From positions 1-35,876 of the forward strand of contig WQVX01000012.1 of NCBI GenBank assembly GCA_009785615.1: a stretch of DNA of 35,876 nt, in the 5' to 3' direction. Within the stretch, counting starts at the first letter, position 1; each line of letters begins with the position of its first letter. Source of the DNA: Defluviitaleaceae bacterium (lineage in GTDB: Bacteria > Bacillota > Clostridia > Lachnospirales > WQUN01). Under the pieces are notes generated by a model, which saw only the letters and a list, made by a program, of their open reading frames with translations, was not told the origin of the DNA and did not search any database. This document shows, in pieces, positions 9,301 through 17,895 of the stretch. Both the position numbers and the translations under genes were made by a program.

Positions 9301-9320
9301 ACCACGCATGGTACCGTGGT
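9301..9320 (+). promoter_or_regulatory. Small hairpin ahead of rplR
   Basis: ACCACG/CGTGGT (9301-9306/9315-9320) forms a 6-bp stem with an 8-nt loop, six bases before the rplR Shine-Dalgarno sequence. There is no T-run. Role unknown. Confidence 0.35.
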
Positions 9321-9339
9321 AAAAAAGGAGTGACAATTT

Positions 9340-9708
9340 ATGATACGGAAATATTGCCGCAAAACAGCACGTAAAAAAAGGCATTATCGGTTGCGCAACA
9401 CTTTATCCGGAACGCAAGAAAGGCCACGTTTGGCAGTATTTAGGTCTAACAAGCATATATATGCTCAAGTGATTGATGACGTAGAAAAGTGTACATTGGC
9501 AACATCTTCTACAATGGAAAAATCATTGAGTGCAAATTTGAAATCTACCTCTAATATAGAGGCTGCTAAAGCAGTAGGTGCTGATCTGGCAAAAAAAGCT
9601 ATGGACAAAGGCATTGATACAGTAGTGTTTGATCGAGGCGGTTTCTTGTTTCATGGCAGAGTAAAGGCACTAGCTGATGCGGCTCGGGAAGCAGGACTTA
9701 AATTCTAA
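9340..9708 (+). CDS. rplR: 50S ribosomal protein L18
   Basis: A 122-residue L18 with [18 protein letters not shown] and the C-terminal [26 protein letters not shown] signature. It binds 5S rRNA together with L5. SD AAAAAGGAGTG before ATG. Confidence 0.97.
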   Translation: MIRKYCRKTARKKRHYRLRNTLSGTQERPRLAVFRSNKHIYAQVIDDVEKCTLATSSTMEKSLSANLKSTSNIEAAKAVGADLAKKAMDKGIDTVVFDRGGFLFHGRVKALADAAREAGLKF

Positions 9709-9738
9709 GCCGGATGAAGCTTGAAAGGAGAATGGTTT

Positions 9739-10242
9739 TTGAAAAAAATAGACGCAAGCAGTATGGACCTTAAAGACCGTGTCGTAACCATCAAACGGGT
9801 AACTAAAGTGGTTAAAGGCGGACGTACCTTTCGTTTTGCTGCACTGGTAGTGGTAGGTGACGAACAAGGTCATGTAGGTGTAGGCTTGGGTAAGGCAACA
9901 GAAATTCCTGAAGCAATCCGTAAAGGTAAAGAAGATGCTAAAAAGAATATGATCTATGTAGAAAAAACTGAACACGATAGCATTCATCATGATATAATAG
10001 GCCGTTTTGGTGCTGCAAAAGTGCTTTTAAAACCAGCACCGGACGGAACCGGAGTTATTGCAGGTGGTGCAATGCGTGCGGTATTAGAACTTGCTGGTGT
10101 ACGTAATATTGTGGCCAAGTCAATTGGTTCTAATAACAAGCATAATGTGGTAAGTGCCACTATAGAAGGTCTAAGTATGCTTAAAACTCCATCTCAAGTA
10201 GCTAGATTGAGAGGCAAGCCGATTGAGGAGATTGCTCAATAG
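9739..10242 (+). CDS. rpsE: 30S ribosomal protein S5
   Basis: The TTG at 9739 follows AAAGGAG (9724-9730) with 8-nt spacing and gives 167 residues, normal for S5; the TTG at 9721 would lie upstream of the ribosome binding site. Conserved blocks are [39 protein letters not shown] and the [20 protein letters not shown] helix region. S5 contributes to decoding accuracy and mRNA unwinding. Confidence 0.96.
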   Translation: MKKIDASSMDLKDRVVTIKRVTKVVKGGRTFRFAALVVVGDEQGHVGVGLGKATEIPEAIRKGKEDAKKNMIYVEKTEHDSIHHDIIGRFGAAKVLLKPAPDGTGVIAGGAMRAVLELAGVRNIVAKSIGSNNKHNVVSATIEGLSMLKTPSQVARLRGKPIEEIAQ

Positions 10243-10302
10243 CAATAAAAATGATGGATAAAAATTTAGTTAATTGACTAGCTGGAAAGGAAAAAAATCC
10301 AC

Positions 10303-10482
10303 ATGGCACAACTAAAAGTCACATTGGTTAAATCAACAATCGGTGCGATTCCTAAACATAGAAAGACCGTGGAAGCCTTGGGTTTGAGGAAAATACATTC
10401 CTCTAATATCCAGCAAGATAATCCGGCAATCCGCGGCATGTTACATCAAGTACGACATTTAGTGAAGGTAGAATCAGTCTAG
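10303..10482 (+). CDS. rpmD: 50S ribosomal protein L30
   Basis: A 59-residue bacterial-type L30 read directly from the sequence: [14 protein letters not shown] near the start, then [17 protein letters not shown] and a [18 protein letters not shown] end. Position between S5 and L15 is canonical. AAAGG sits about 13 nt before the ATG, a slightly long spacing. Normal family length. Confidence 0.96.
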   Translation: MAQLKVTLVKSTIGAIPKHRKTVEALGLRKIHSSNIQQDNPAIRGMLHQVRHLVKVESV

Positions 10483-10504
10483 TTCTGATGATGGGGTAAT
10501 GGGG

Positions 10505-10529
10505 CAAAGTCCCACGGTTTTAGACTTTG
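10505..10529 (+). promoter_or_regulatory. Hairpin between rpmD and rplO
   Basis: CAAAGTC (10505-10511) pairs perfectly with GACTTTG (10523-10529) across an 11-nt loop. It lies in an 86-nt gap, unusually wide for this operon. No T-run follows, so it is not a terminator. Confidence 0.35.
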
Positions 10530-10568
10530 ACCTGATTTTGACCTTAGGTTTAAAAGGAGGTGCAAGCT

Positions 10569-11009
10569 ATGCACTTAGGAGAACTGAAGCCTGCAAAAGG
10601 TGCGACTACCAAGGAGTTCCGAAAAGGGCGTGGTACAGGGTCTGGCAATGGCAAGACATCTGGCAGAGGCCATAAAGGCCAAAAATCACGTAGCGGATCT
10701 GGTGGGAAAATCGGCTTTGAAGGTGGGCAGATGCCTTTATACAGACGGTTGCCAAAACGAGGTTTTACTAACCGTAACACTAAAGAAATTGTAGCCATTA
10801 ATGTGTCGCTACTCAATGTATTTGATGACGGCACCGAAGTTACCATTGAGGCACTGCAAGGCAAGGGCCTTGTATCTAATCCGCGGGACGGTGTAAAACT
10901 ACTGGGTCAGGGCGATTTAACTAAAAAATTGACCGTTCGTGTTAACCAGTACAGCAAAGCCGCCGCTGAAAAGATTGAGGCTGCCGGTGGCAAAGCAGAG
11001 GTGATTTAG
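10569..11009 (+). CDS. rplO: 50S ribosomal protein L15
   Basis: The ATG at 10569 ([22 protein letters not shown]) lies 8 nt after AAAAGGAGG and gives 146 residues, standard for L15. The glycine/arginine-rich N-terminal arm ([19 protein letters not shown]) and [18 protein letters not shown] are diagnostic. A late 50S assembly protein. Its stop abuts secY. Confidence 0.97.
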   Translation: MHLGELKPAKGATTKEFRKGRGTGSGNGKTSGRGHKGQKSRSGSGGKIGFEGGQMPLYRRLPKRGFTNRNTKEIVAINVSLLNVFDDGTEVTIEALQGKGLVSNPRDGVKLLGQGDLTKKLTVRVNQYSKAAAEKIEAAGGKAEVI

Positions 11010-12284
11010 TTGTTTAAGGTACTGGCCAACGCATTTAAGGTCAAAGATATACGCGATAAACTTATTTTTGTCTTTTTAGTATTGTTAATCTATCGGATTG
11101 GTACTACAATACCACTGCCTGGTATTAATTTACACATGCTGGATTTAGCATTGTATCAAGGTATGGGTGGTCAGGGTACATTCTTCGAGCTTATGATGGG
11201 TGGTGGCTATGGCTCAGTTATGGCCATGGGTATCGCACCATACATTACTTCTTCCATTATAATGCAGCTTTTGACAGTTGCGATTCCTAAGTTAGAGCAA
11301 CTTAAAAAAGAAGGCGAAGAAGGTCGTAAGAAAATTAACCAAATTACGCGTAATCTTGCGGTGGTATTAGCTGTTTTGCAGGGTGGCGCAACTGTGTTTT
11401 CTTATGTTAATAACCCTATGGGTATACCGTTGTTTAATCATTCAGGAATTTTGACCTATATTATGGCAACAGTAGCTATGGTTACTGGTACTATATTTAT
11501 TATGTGGCTTGCAGAATTGCTAACAGAACGCGGTATTGGTAATGGTGCATCTTTTATCATTTTTGCTAATATTTTAGCAGGGATGCCTTTAACTATATAT
11601 AGTTTGGGGATATTGCTTCAAGGTGATAATATACTGTTAGGTGCAGGAACTCTCTTGCTGATTCTTTTGGTGTTTGCGGCGATTATTGCTTTTGTTGTTT
11701 TGGTATCTGAAGGCGAACGTCGTATACCTGTACAATATTCTAAAAAAATGGCAGGACGTATGTTTGGCAATAATTCCTATATTCCGATTAAGGTAAATAT
11801 TGCTGGTGTTATGTCTATCATTTTTGCCATATCATTATTGCAATTTCCGGTGCAACTTTCCATGTTCTTTCCCAATAACCAAGTTTTGCAAACAATTGCT
11901 GGATTTTTAGGCTTGGATCACTGGGTTGGAGTTACCGCTTATGTTGTGATGATTTTCCTCTTTACATTTTTTTATACATCATTTGCCGTCAATCCAGTGG
12001 AAATGGCAGAGAATATGAAGAAAAATGGTGGTTTTATTCCGGGTATAAGACCCGGTAAACCAACTAGTGATTATATTCAGCGTATTGTGGATCGCTTATC
12101 TTGGATAGGGGCAGTCTGTTACAGTTTAATTGCAATTGTACCTGTAGGATTCCAATGGGTTACCGGTGTAGACACCGGGTTTGGTGGAACTACTTTGTTG
12201 ATTGCTACAGGCGTGGCGTTAGAATTTATTAAACAATTAGAATCCCAGCTTTTGATGCGACATTATAAGGGCTTCTTGAGCTAG
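11010..12284 (+). CDS. secY: Preprotein translocase subunit SecY
   Basis: The 424-residue channel subunit of SecYEG, with about ten membrane segments. Visible features: IPLPGIN plug/TM1 region, YGSVMAMGIAPYITSSIIMQL (TM2), cytosolic loops SEGERRIPVQYSKKMAGR and NPVEMAENMKKNGGFIPGIRPGKPT, and the C-terminal MRHYKGFLS. The TTG start at 11010 immediately follows the rplO stop, with GAGGTGA about 8 nt upstream. adk, usually the next gene, is absent. Confidence 0.97.
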   Translation: MFKVLANAFKVKDIRDKLIFVFLVLLIYRIGTTIPLPGINLHMLDLALYQGMGGQGTFFELMMGGGYGSVMAMGIAPYITSSIIMQLLTVAIPKLEQLKKEGEEGRKKINQITRNLAVVLAVLQGGATVFSYVNNPMGIPLFNHSGILTYIMATVAMVTGTIFIMWLAELLTERGIGNGASFIIFANILAGMPLTIYSLGILLQGDNILLGAGTLLLILLVFAAIIAFVVLVSEGERRIPVQYSKKMAGRMFGNNSYIPIKVNIAGVMSIIFAISLLQFPVQLSMFFPNNQVLQTIAGFLGLDHWVGVTAYVVMIFLFTFFYTSFAVNPVEMAENMKKNGGFIPGIRPGKPTSDYIQRIVDRLSWIGAVCYSLIAIVPVGFQWVTGVDTGFGGTTLLIATGVALEFIKQLESQLLMRHYKGFLS

Positions 12285-12296
12285 TGGGGGAACATC

Positions 12297-13058
12297 TTGA
12301 GTATCTTTATCAAGAATGACGGACAGATTCAAAAGATGCGGGTTGCAAGTAAAATTGTAGCCGAAACCCACCAATTGATGGAAAAGAATATCCGTCCAGG
12401 TATAGCTACAAAAGAGTTAAATGCTATAGCTGAAGAATATATCCGCAGTCAAGGGGCAGTGCCTTCATTTTTAGGCTATAAAATGACAGGTGAAGGTTTT
12501 CCCGCCGCTATTTGCGTATCAATTAATGAAGAAGTGATACACGGTATTCCTAGTTTAAGGAGATTAAAAAACGGGGATATTGTAAGTATTGACATTGGCG
12601 CATACATTGATAAATTTCATGGCGATGCAGCCCGTACCTATCCGGTAGGAAATGTCTTGCCGGATAGGCAATTGCTGATAGATGTTACAAAGCAAAGTTT
12701 TTTTGAAGCTATGACCTATGTTCGGCATGGACGTCATCTTCATGAACTTTCTGCTGCTGTGGAAAATTATGTGCAACGATACGGATTTACTGTAGTTCGA
12801 GAGTTTTGTGGACATGGTATTGGGCGAAAAATGCATGAGGATCCTCAAATTCCTTTTTACAAACAGCAGAGCAGAGGCCCGCGGTTGCAAAAGGGTATGG
12901 TTCTTGCAATAGAACCTATGGTTACTGCTGGCAAGGCGGATATACGGATTCTGGATGATAACTGGACTGTAGTCACCAAAGACGGAAAATGTGCAGCACA
13001 TTACGAAAATACCATCCTGGTTACTGACGGTGAGCCTGATATTTTAACAATGGTTTAG
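12297..13058 (+). CDS. map: Methionine aminopeptidase, type I
   Basis: A 253-residue type Ia enzyme removing the initiator Met in the cytosol. All five metal ligands are present: D99 (SIDIGAY), D110 (FHGDAART), H173 (CGHGIGRKMHEDP), E206 (AIEPM) and E237 (HYENTILVT), plus the substrate-contact H82. TTG start with GGGGGAA just 4-5 nt upstream, a short spacing; the start matches family length. It follows secY directly where many Firmicutes have adk in between. Confidence 0.95.
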   Translation: MSIFIKNDGQIQKMRVASKIVAETHQLMEKNIRPGIATKELNAIAEEYIRSQGAVPSFLGYKMTGEGFPAAICVSINEEVIHGIPSLRRLKNGDIVSIDIGAYIDKFHGDAARTYPVGNVLPDRQLLIDVTKQSFFEAMTYVRHGRHLHELSAAVENYVQRYGFTVVREFCGHGIGRKMHEDPQIPFYKQQSRGPRLQKGMVLAIEPMVTAGKADIRILDDNWTVVTKDGKCAAHYENTILVTDGEPDILTMV

Positions 13059-13073
13059 ATTTTGGAGTGCGCT

Positions 13074-13376
13074 ATGCAGATAGGACAGGTAGTGTTTTCG
13101 AAATGCGGACGAGATAAAGACAGAGCTTTTGTAGTACTGTCGGTAGAAGGTGAATATGTTTTTTTGGCGGACGGACAACTACGCCCCCTCAATAAGCCTA
13201 AGAAGAAAAAGGTGAAGCATACGCAGCCAACTAATACTGTTTTAGTATTGGAAAAGCAAGGGTTAGCAACCATGGGGGGAATAACGGACGCTGATATTCG
13301 TAAATGGTTGTTACCGTTTAGAGTGAGTATGGATCGAGTAAATGAGGAGGTAAGTAATTGCCTAAAGACGACGTAA
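13074..13376 (+). CDS. KOW-domain RNA-binding protein (L14e-like)
   Basis: The ATG at 13074 with TTGGAG 6 nt upstream gives 100 residues. The N-terminal half is a KOW-type fold ([29 protein letters not shown]), then a lysine-rich segment ([15 protein letters not shown]). This matches the small KOW/L14e-like proteins found between map and infA in many Clostridia, probably ribosome- or RNA-binding, though the exact role is not known. Its 3' end overlaps infA by 19 nt. Confidence 0.85.
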   Translation: MQIGQVVFSKCGRDKDRAFVVLSVEGEYVFLADGQLRPLNKPKKKKVKHTQPTNTVLVLEKQGLATMGGITDADIRKWLLPFRVSMDRVNEEVSNCLKTT

Positions 13377-13576
13377 TTGAGGTAGAAGGTAAGGTAGTAG
13401 AAAAACTTCCTAATGCCATGTTCCAGGTAGAGTTGGAAAACGGCCACCAGATACTGGCGCACATATCCGGTAAACTGCGGATGAACTTTATTCGTATCAT
13501 CCCCGGCGATAAGGTGCTGATAGAGATGTCGCCCTATGATTTGACTAAGGGTCGGATCATCTGGCGGGATAAGTGA
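13358..13576 (+). CDS. infA: Translation initiation factor IF-1
   Basis: The 72-residue OB-fold factor: [20 protein letters not shown], then [25 protein letters not shown] and [11 protein letters not shown]. Binds the 30S A site during initiation. TTG start with GAGGAGG (13344-13350) inside the upstream gene. Confidence 0.97.
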   Translation: MPKDDVIEVEGKVVEKLPNAMFQVELENGHQILAHISGKLRMNFIRIIPGDKVLIEMSPYDLTKGRIIWRDK

Positions 13577-13617
13577 TACTGGCATGTCATCGTGTGCCAA
13601 AAAAAGGAGATAAAGAA

Positions 13618-13731
13618 ATGAAAGTGAGGCCGTCAGTAAAGCCCATATGTGAAAAATGCAAAATCATAAGGCGTAAGGGCGCAGTAAGGGTGATTTGCGA
13701 AAATCCCAAGCATAAACAAAGACAAGGATAA
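13618..13731 (+). CDS. rpmJ: 50S ribosomal protein L36
   Basis: A 37-residue L36 read directly: [19 protein letters not shown], ending NPKHKQRQG. The zinc site C11, C14, C27 and H32 is intact, so this is the zinc-bound form. SD AAAAGGAG precedes the ATG. Canonical place between infA and rpsM. Confidence 0.97.
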   Translation: MKVRPSVKPICEKCKIIRRKGAVRVICENPKHKQRQG

Positions 13732-13749
13732 CAAAAAGGAGGTGTAAGA

Positions 13750-14118
13750 ATGGCACGTATAGCCGGCATCGACTTACCAAGAGAAAAACGTGTAGAAATT
13801 GGATTAACCTATATTTTTGGAATAGGACGCTCTAGTGCTACACGCATTGTAAAGGAAGCTAAAGTAAACCCGGACACAAGGGTACGAGACCTTACTGATG
13901 ACGAAGTAATTCGTATTCGTGAAGTAATTGACAGTTCCCAAATGGTTGAGGGTGATCTAAGGCGGGAAGTTGCTCTTAATATAAAACGCCTTGTAGAAAT
14001 AGGCTGTTATAGAGGTATAAGACATCGCAGAGGATTGCCAGTTAGGGGTCAGCGCACCAAAACCAATGCACGGACCAGGAAGGGCAAAGCCAGGACTGTC
14101 GCTAATAAGAAGAAGTAA
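13750..14118 (+). CDS. rpsM: 30S ribosomal protein S13
   Basis: A 122-residue S13 ([52 protein letters not shown]), standard length. It bridges the 30S head to L5 and P-site tRNA. SD AAAGGAGGTG. First gene of the classical alpha block. Confidence 0.98.
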   Translation: MARIAGIDLPREKRVEIGLTYIFGIGRSSATRIVKEAKVNPDTRVRDLTDDEVIRIREVIDSSQMVEGDLRREVALNIKRLVEIGCYRGIRHRRGLPVRGQRTKTNARTRKGKARTVANKKK

Positions 14119-14135
14119 TGTAAAGGAGTAACCAC

Positions 14136-14537
14136 ATGCCAAAAAAAGCGGCAAGAAAGACGACTTCCCGCAGAAGGCGCGATAGGAAGTTTGTGGATCG
14201 TGGCCAAGCTCATATACAGTCGTCATTTAATAATACTATTGTAACCATTACAGATGCAGCGGGTAACGCGCTATCTTGGGCATCAGCAGGGCAAATGGGT
14301 TTTAGAGGTTCTCGTAAATCTACCCCATATGCGGCTCAAATGGCAGCCGATACAGCGGCCAATGCAGCGCGAGAATATGGCTTGAAAATGGTAGAAGTTT
14401 TTGTAAAAGGGCCCGGTAGTGGACGTGAAGCGGCTATTCGCGCTTTGCAAGCTGCCGGACTTGAGGTAACTATGATAAAAGATGTAACGCCGGTGCCTCA
14501 TAATGGTTGCAGACCGCCTAAACGCAGAAGAGTATAA
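14136..14537 (+). CDS. rpsK: 30S ribosomal protein S11
   Basis: A 133-residue S11 with [18 protein letters not shown], the [13 protein letters not shown] block and the C-terminal [18 protein letters not shown]. Forms the platform with S6/S18 near the E site. SD AAAGGAG before ATG. Confidence 0.98.
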   Translation: MPKKAARKTTSRRRRDRKFVDRGQAHIQSSFNNTIVTITDAAGNALSWASAGQMGFRGSRKSTPYAAQMAADTAANAAREYGLKMVEVFVKGPGSGREAAIRALQAAGLEVTMIKDVTPVPHNGCRPPKRRRV

Positions 14538-14574
14538 TGATAAATATAGGATTTACTAACTAGGAGGTTAGTGG

Positions 14575-15201
14575 ATGGCAAGATATACCGGCCCTGTGTG
14601 CAGGCTTTGCCGCAGAGAAGGCGAAAAATTGTTCATAAAAGGGGAAAAGTGTAACAAAAATTGTTGCCCAATTAATAAAAGGGCTTTTGCACCTGGTCAA
14701 CATGGCACATCCCGTAAAAAAATATCGGAATATGGTCAGCAATTGCGTGAAAAACAGAAAGCCAAGCGAATTTACGGTATTTTAGAGACACAGTTTCGTA
14801 ACTATTTTGAAATGGCAGAACGTATGAAAGGCATAACCGGTGAAAATTTGCTGCGTTTGCTGGAAATGCGTTTGGACAATGTTATGTATAGGCTTGGCTA
14901 TGGTCGTTCTCGTACAGAGGCAAGACAAATTGTACGTCATAACTTGATAACAGTAAATGGCAAAAAAGTAAATATACCATCATATCAGCTAAAAGTAGGA
15001 GATGTTGTAGAGGTTAAAGAAAAATCGCGCGCTCTTCAACGTTTTAAAGATGTGTTGGATGTAACTAATTCTCGTATTGTGCCGGATTGGTTAAGTGCTG
15101 AACATGAGCATTTGCGTGGTACAGTTGTATCTGTTCCTGTTCGTGAACAAATTACTGTACCTGTGCGCGAGACTTTAATAGTAGAGTTGTATTCCAAATA
15201 G
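14575..15201 (+). CDS. rpsD: 30S ribosomal protein S4, zinc-containing
   Basis: A 208-residue S4. The N-terminus keeps the zinc cysteines C9, C12, C26 and C30/C31 (the C+ form), and the S4 RNA-binding motif is [31 protein letters not shown] near residues 93-123. S4 nucleates 30S assembly; in E. coli it represses the alpha operon. SD AGGAGG, ATG start, 37 nt after rpsK. Confidence 0.97.
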   Translation: MARYTGPVCRLCRREGEKLFIKGEKCNKNCCPINKRAFAPGQHGTSRKKISEYGQQLREKQKAKRIYGILETQFRNYFEMAERMKGITGENLLRLLEMRLDNVMYRLGYGRSRTEARQIVRHNLITVNGKKVNIPSYQLKVGDVVEVKEKSRALQRFKDVLDVTNSRIVPDWLSAEHEHLRGTVVSVPVREQITVPVRETLIVELYSK

Positions 15202-15246
15202 TTGTTGACGCCGTAATGGTAGAAAACCAAGGAGGTTTGCTGTTAA

Positions 15247-16206
15247 GTGTTTGAATTTGAAAAACCTCGTATTGATATAGTGGAAAAATCCAATAATGGT
15301 ACCTACGGACGTTTTGTAGTAGAACCACTACAAAGGGGCTATGGTACAACTTTGGGCAATTCATTAAGGCGAATACTATTGTCCAGTCTGCCAGGTGCGG
15401 CAGTTAGCAATATCAAGGTAGACGGCGTACTACATGAGTTTAGCACAATACCGGGCGTAAAAGAGGATGTTACAGAAATCATTTTAAACCTCAAAAACCT
15501 GGCTATAAAAAACCATGCTGAAAGCCTTGAGCCTAAACTTGCTTATATCGACATGACAGGCGAAGGCGTAGTTTATGCACGAGATATAAAAGTAGATGCG
15601 GATATAGAAATCGCAAATCCTGATATGTTGGTAGCTACGTTAAGTGGCGGTAAAGATAGTAAGCTCTCTATAGAGATAACTATAACCAAGGGTCATGGAT
15701 ATGTAGGTGCTGATAAAAATAAAGGGGCAGATCAGCCTATTGGGCTTATTCCGGTGGATTCTCTATACACCCCGGTTCGTAAGGTTAACTATATTGTGGA
15801 TAACACTCGTGTAGGTAGCGTAACGGACTATGATCGGTTACTTTTAGACGTATGGACTAATGGTACTATTACGCCAGATGATGCTGTAAGCCTTGGTGCT
15901 AAAATTCTTACAGAACATCTTAACTTGTTTGTTAATCTGTCAGAAACTACTAAAAACGCTGAAGTAATGACCGAAAAAGCAGAGGGCAAGAAGGAAAAAG
16001 TTTTGGAAATGAGTATTGAAGAACTGGATCTTTCTGTCCGATCATACAATTGTTTAAAGCGTGCAGGTATCAACTCTGTTGAAGATTTAGCAAACAAAAC
16101 TGAGGAAGACATGATGAAAGTACGGAACCTGGGACGCAAATCTTTGGAAGAGGTTCTTAATAAAATGACGGATCTGGGGCTTGCCTTACAGTCGGTTGAG
16201 GAATAA
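15247..16206 (+). CDS. rpoA: RNA polymerase subunit alpha
   Basis: A 319-residue alpha subunit. The N-terminal dimerisation domain contains [21 protein letters not shown] and [19 protein letters not shown]; the C-terminal DNA-binding domain contains [20 protein letters not shown] and [18 protein letters not shown] start at 15247, GGAGG at 15231-15235 (11-nt spacing). Assembles the core polymerase and contacts UP elements and activators. Confidence 0.98.
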   Translation: MFEFEKPRIDIVEKSNNGTYGRFVVEPLQRGYGTTLGNSLRRILLSSLPGAAVSNIKVDGVLHEFSTIPGVKEDVTEIILNLKNLAIKNHAESLEPKLAYIDMTGEGVVYARDIKVDADIEIANPDMLVATLSGGKDSKLSIEITITKGHGYVGADKNKGADQPIGLIPVDSLYTPVRKVNYIVDNTRVGSVTDYDRLLLDVWTNGTITPDDAVSLGAKILTEHLNLFVNLSETTKNAEVMTEKAEGKKEKVLEMSIEELDLSVRSYNCLKRAGINSVEDLANKTEEDMMKVRNLGRKSLEEVLNKMTDLGLALQSVEE

Positions 16207-16233
16207 AAGTTTAGTTAAGGAAGGAGGCTGACT

Positions 16234-16824
16234 ATGTCTGGATATAGAAAGCTTGGATGCAGTACATCAAGCCAGAGAAAGGCTATGTTGCGAAGCTTAG
16301 CTACTAATCTTTTGTATCATGGTAAAATTACTACTACAGAAGCTAGAGCTAAAGAAGTGCGGCGTATTGCTGAAAAATTGATTACCTTAGCAGTAAAAGA
16401 ACATGAAAATTTTACAGAAGTTACGGTTAAGGCTAAAGTGCCCAAAAAAGAGACTGTTGTATCCCCTAAAAAAGACATACCTCGCGAGAGGATAAAGTCA
16501 GCTACACATGTTAAAAGGGTAAAATCAGTCGTTGATGGCAAACGTGTAACAGAATACGAAGAAGTAGAAAAGACTATCAGGAAGGATAATCCTTCCAGGT
16601 TGGTTGCCCGTCGTAAAATGTTAAGCGTTTTTTATCCTGTAACAGAAGTATCTGGTGATAACCGTAAAAAGCGAAGCCAGTCCAAAAAAATAGACATGCC
16701 AACAAAAATGTTTGATGAGATAGCACCTAAATATACTAACCGTCAAGGTGGATATACTCGTATGGTTAAGCTAGGCTCTCGTAAAGGTGACTCTGCGGAA
16801 ATGGTTTTGCTTGAGTTAGTTTAA
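16234..16824 (+). CDS. rplQ: 50S ribosomal protein L17 with large insertion
   Basis: The N-terminal 55 residues (MSGYRKLGCSTSSQRKAML; ITTTEARAKEVRRIAEKLI) and the C-terminal NRQGGYTRMVKLGSRKGDSAEMVLLELV are typical L17. The protein is 196 residues against about 112-130 usually. The excess is a charged block around residues 56-120 rich in Lys, Glu and Val, before SRLVARRKMLS, and a second basic insert near 138-155. The reading frame is intact and SD AAGGAGG is strong. Last gene of the operon. Confidence 0.93.
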   Translation: MSGYRKLGCSTSSQRKAMLRSLATNLLYHGKITTTEARAKEVRRIAEKLITLAVKEHENFTEVTVKAKVPKKETVVSPKKDIPRERIKSATHVKRVKSVVDGKRVTEYEEVEKTIRKDNPSRLVARRKMLSVFYPVTEVSGDNRKKRSQSKKIDMPTKMFDEIAPKYTNRQGGYTRMVKLGSRKGDSAEMVLLELV

Positions 16825-16858
16825 GGTGTTATTTTAATTTTAATACAGTCATTCTCAG

Positions 16859-16902
16859 CCCCTCTTTACAATATATTTAATATATTGTAAAGAGGGGTTT
16901 TT
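16859..16902 (+). terminator. Terminator of the ribosomal operon
   Basis: A perfect 17-bp stem (16859-16875 with 16881-16897), 5-nt loop, then five T. It ends the transcription unit 34 nt after rplQ; ecf-transporter genes, truA, rplM and rpsI, which often follow, are not here. Confidence 0.95.
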
Positions 16903-16970
16903 CGCGAAGCAGTGAGTCGTTGGGCAAGCTTACTTGTGCATTCGACAAACGCCGCGATGAGGATGCTATT
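16903..16970 (+). promoter_or_regulatory. mntP leader, possible structured element
   Basis: This 68-nt stretch can fold: GTCG (16917-16920) with CGAC (16943-16946), enclosing GCAAG/CTTG-GC arms around CTTA. Many mntP genes are controlled by the yybP-ykoY manganese riboswitch, but its conserved sequence blocks are not recognisable here. No clear promoter is seen between the terminator and mntP. Confidence 0.35.
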
Positions 16971-17573
16971 ATGAATATAATCGAACTTTTTTTGCTTGGG
17001 TTAGGGCTTTCAATGGATGCTTTTGCTGTATCTGTTTGTATTGGCCTGTCTTTAATAAAGATTAGCATGAAGAAGCTTGTAACAGTAGGGTTATATTTTG
17101 GAACATTTCAAGCAGCAATGCCCTTTATAGGATATATGGCTGCAATACAATTTGCCGGATATATAGCTACATATGATCAATGGCTTGTTTTTGCTATTCT
17201 TTTTTTTCTTGGTGGTAAAATGATAGTAGAAGGAATAAAAGAAAAGCAGTGTCAAAACAAAGACAATGCAGATTCTTTGTGCGTTGATAAAAAATGTTCT
17301 ATTGGAAGGCAAGAAATTTCATTAAGTTTAGCATATATGACGCCACTTGCTATTGCTACAAGTATTGATGCAATGGCAGCAGGCATATCAATTGCGTTTT
17401 TACAAACTAATATTTTTAATGCAATAATTTTAATTGGAATTGTCACATTTGTAATGTCAATGATTGGTATAAAAGTTGGTCATGTTTTTGGAACTAAATT
17501 TAAATCTAAGGCAAGCATAATAGGAGGCATTATTTTACTGTTAATAGCTTTTAGAGGCTGTATTCAACTTTAA
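16971..17573 (+). CDS. mntP: Manganese efflux pump MntP
   Basis: A 200-residue six-helix membrane protein exporting Mn2+. The duplicated family motif is present: LGLSMDAFAVS with D16 and ATSIDAMAAGIS with D133. The loop between the two halves (about 90-113) carries three cysteines (C94, C104, C109), slightly longer than in the roughly 185-residue family average. ATG at 16971 with GAGGA 9 nt upstream; an in-frame TTG at 16920 has no ribosome binding site. It follows the ribosomal terminator closely and probably has its own control region. Confidence 0.93.
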   Translation: MNIIELFLLGLGLSMDAFAVSVCIGLSLIKISMKKLVTVGLYFGTFQAAMPFIGYMAAIQFAGYIATYDQWLVFAILFFLGGKMIVEGIKEKQCQNKDNADSLCVDKKCSIGRQEISLSLAYMTPLAIATSIDAMAAGISIAFLQTNIFNAIILIGIVTFVMSMIGIKVGHVFGTKFKSKASIIGGIILLLIAFRGCIQL

Positions 17574-17602
17574 CAAAATATTTTACTACCAGCCATCCGG
17601 CG

Positions 17603-17630
17603 ATTGGTATTAGTACATGACCAATTTTGA
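17603..17630 (+). terminator. Possible weak mntP terminator
   Basis: ATTGGT (17603-17608) pairs with ACCAAT (17620-17625) and is followed by TTT. The stem is short; the stronger hairpin at 17637-17676 may serve instead. Confidence 0.35.
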
Positions 17631-17631
17631 G

Positions 17632-17676
17632 AAAAAAGGCTGTTGCCTCCACTTTTTTGTGGTTTTGCAACAGCCT
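17632..17676 (-). terminator. Terminator of the minus-strand helicase unit
   Basis: A 10-bp stem (AGGCTGTTGC/GCAACAGCCT, 17637-17646 with 17667-17676) with an inner CCAC/GTGG pairing. On the minus strand it is followed by six T (A-run at 17632-17637), so it fits the unit transcribed leftward from 19707. Confidence 0.8.
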
Positions 17677-17687
17677 GGTTTACCTTT

Positions 17688-17793
17688 GGGTAAATGTCGT
17701 TATCGCTTCCTTAGAAATGGCGAAAAAATCTCCTACGTAACTCTGCTAAAAAAGAATTTTAAACAGATTCTAAAGCGATTAAGATTTTTACCC
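17688..17793. repeat. Imperfect inverted repeat, copy 1 of a hairpin element
   Basis: Outer arms GGGTAAA/TTTACCC (17688-17694/17787-17793) and inner arms ATCGCTTCCTTAGAA/TTCTAAAGCGAT (17702-17716/17768-17779). The core at about 17725-17771 resembles the core at 27934-27980 (shared AACTC, TAAAAAAGA, TTTTAAACAG). It overlaps the 3' end of the 34-codon gene by six bases. Probably a small dispersed palindromic element. Confidence 0.5.
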
Positions 17794-17892
17794 TAAAAAC
17801 GGCAGTACTCCACCAATTACCATAATAAATGCTAAAATTCCGGCTATGATGGCAGCTATTAATCTTTTGTGCCTGCGTATTTTCTGTCCCAT
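17788..17892 (-). CDS. 34-residue single-pass membrane microprotein
   Basis: ATG at 17892 on the minus strand, three bases after the helicase stop, with an excellent AAAGGAG site in the helicase's last codons. The product has a basic head (MGQKIRRHKR) and one hydrophobic helix (about residues 11-32), ending PFLG. Sequence shape suggests an N-in membrane-anchored peptide or a short signal-like peptide. No family is recognised. Spacing and ribosome binding site make chance unlikely. Confidence 0.7.
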   Translation of the reverse strand: MGQKIRRHKRLIAAIIAGILAFIMVIGGVLPFLG

Positions 17893-17895
17893 TCT

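Noticed and set aside
16920-16970. N-terminal extension of MntP from TTG 16920
   Set aside because: The added residues are not like MntP and have no ribosome binding site; ATG 16971 has both.
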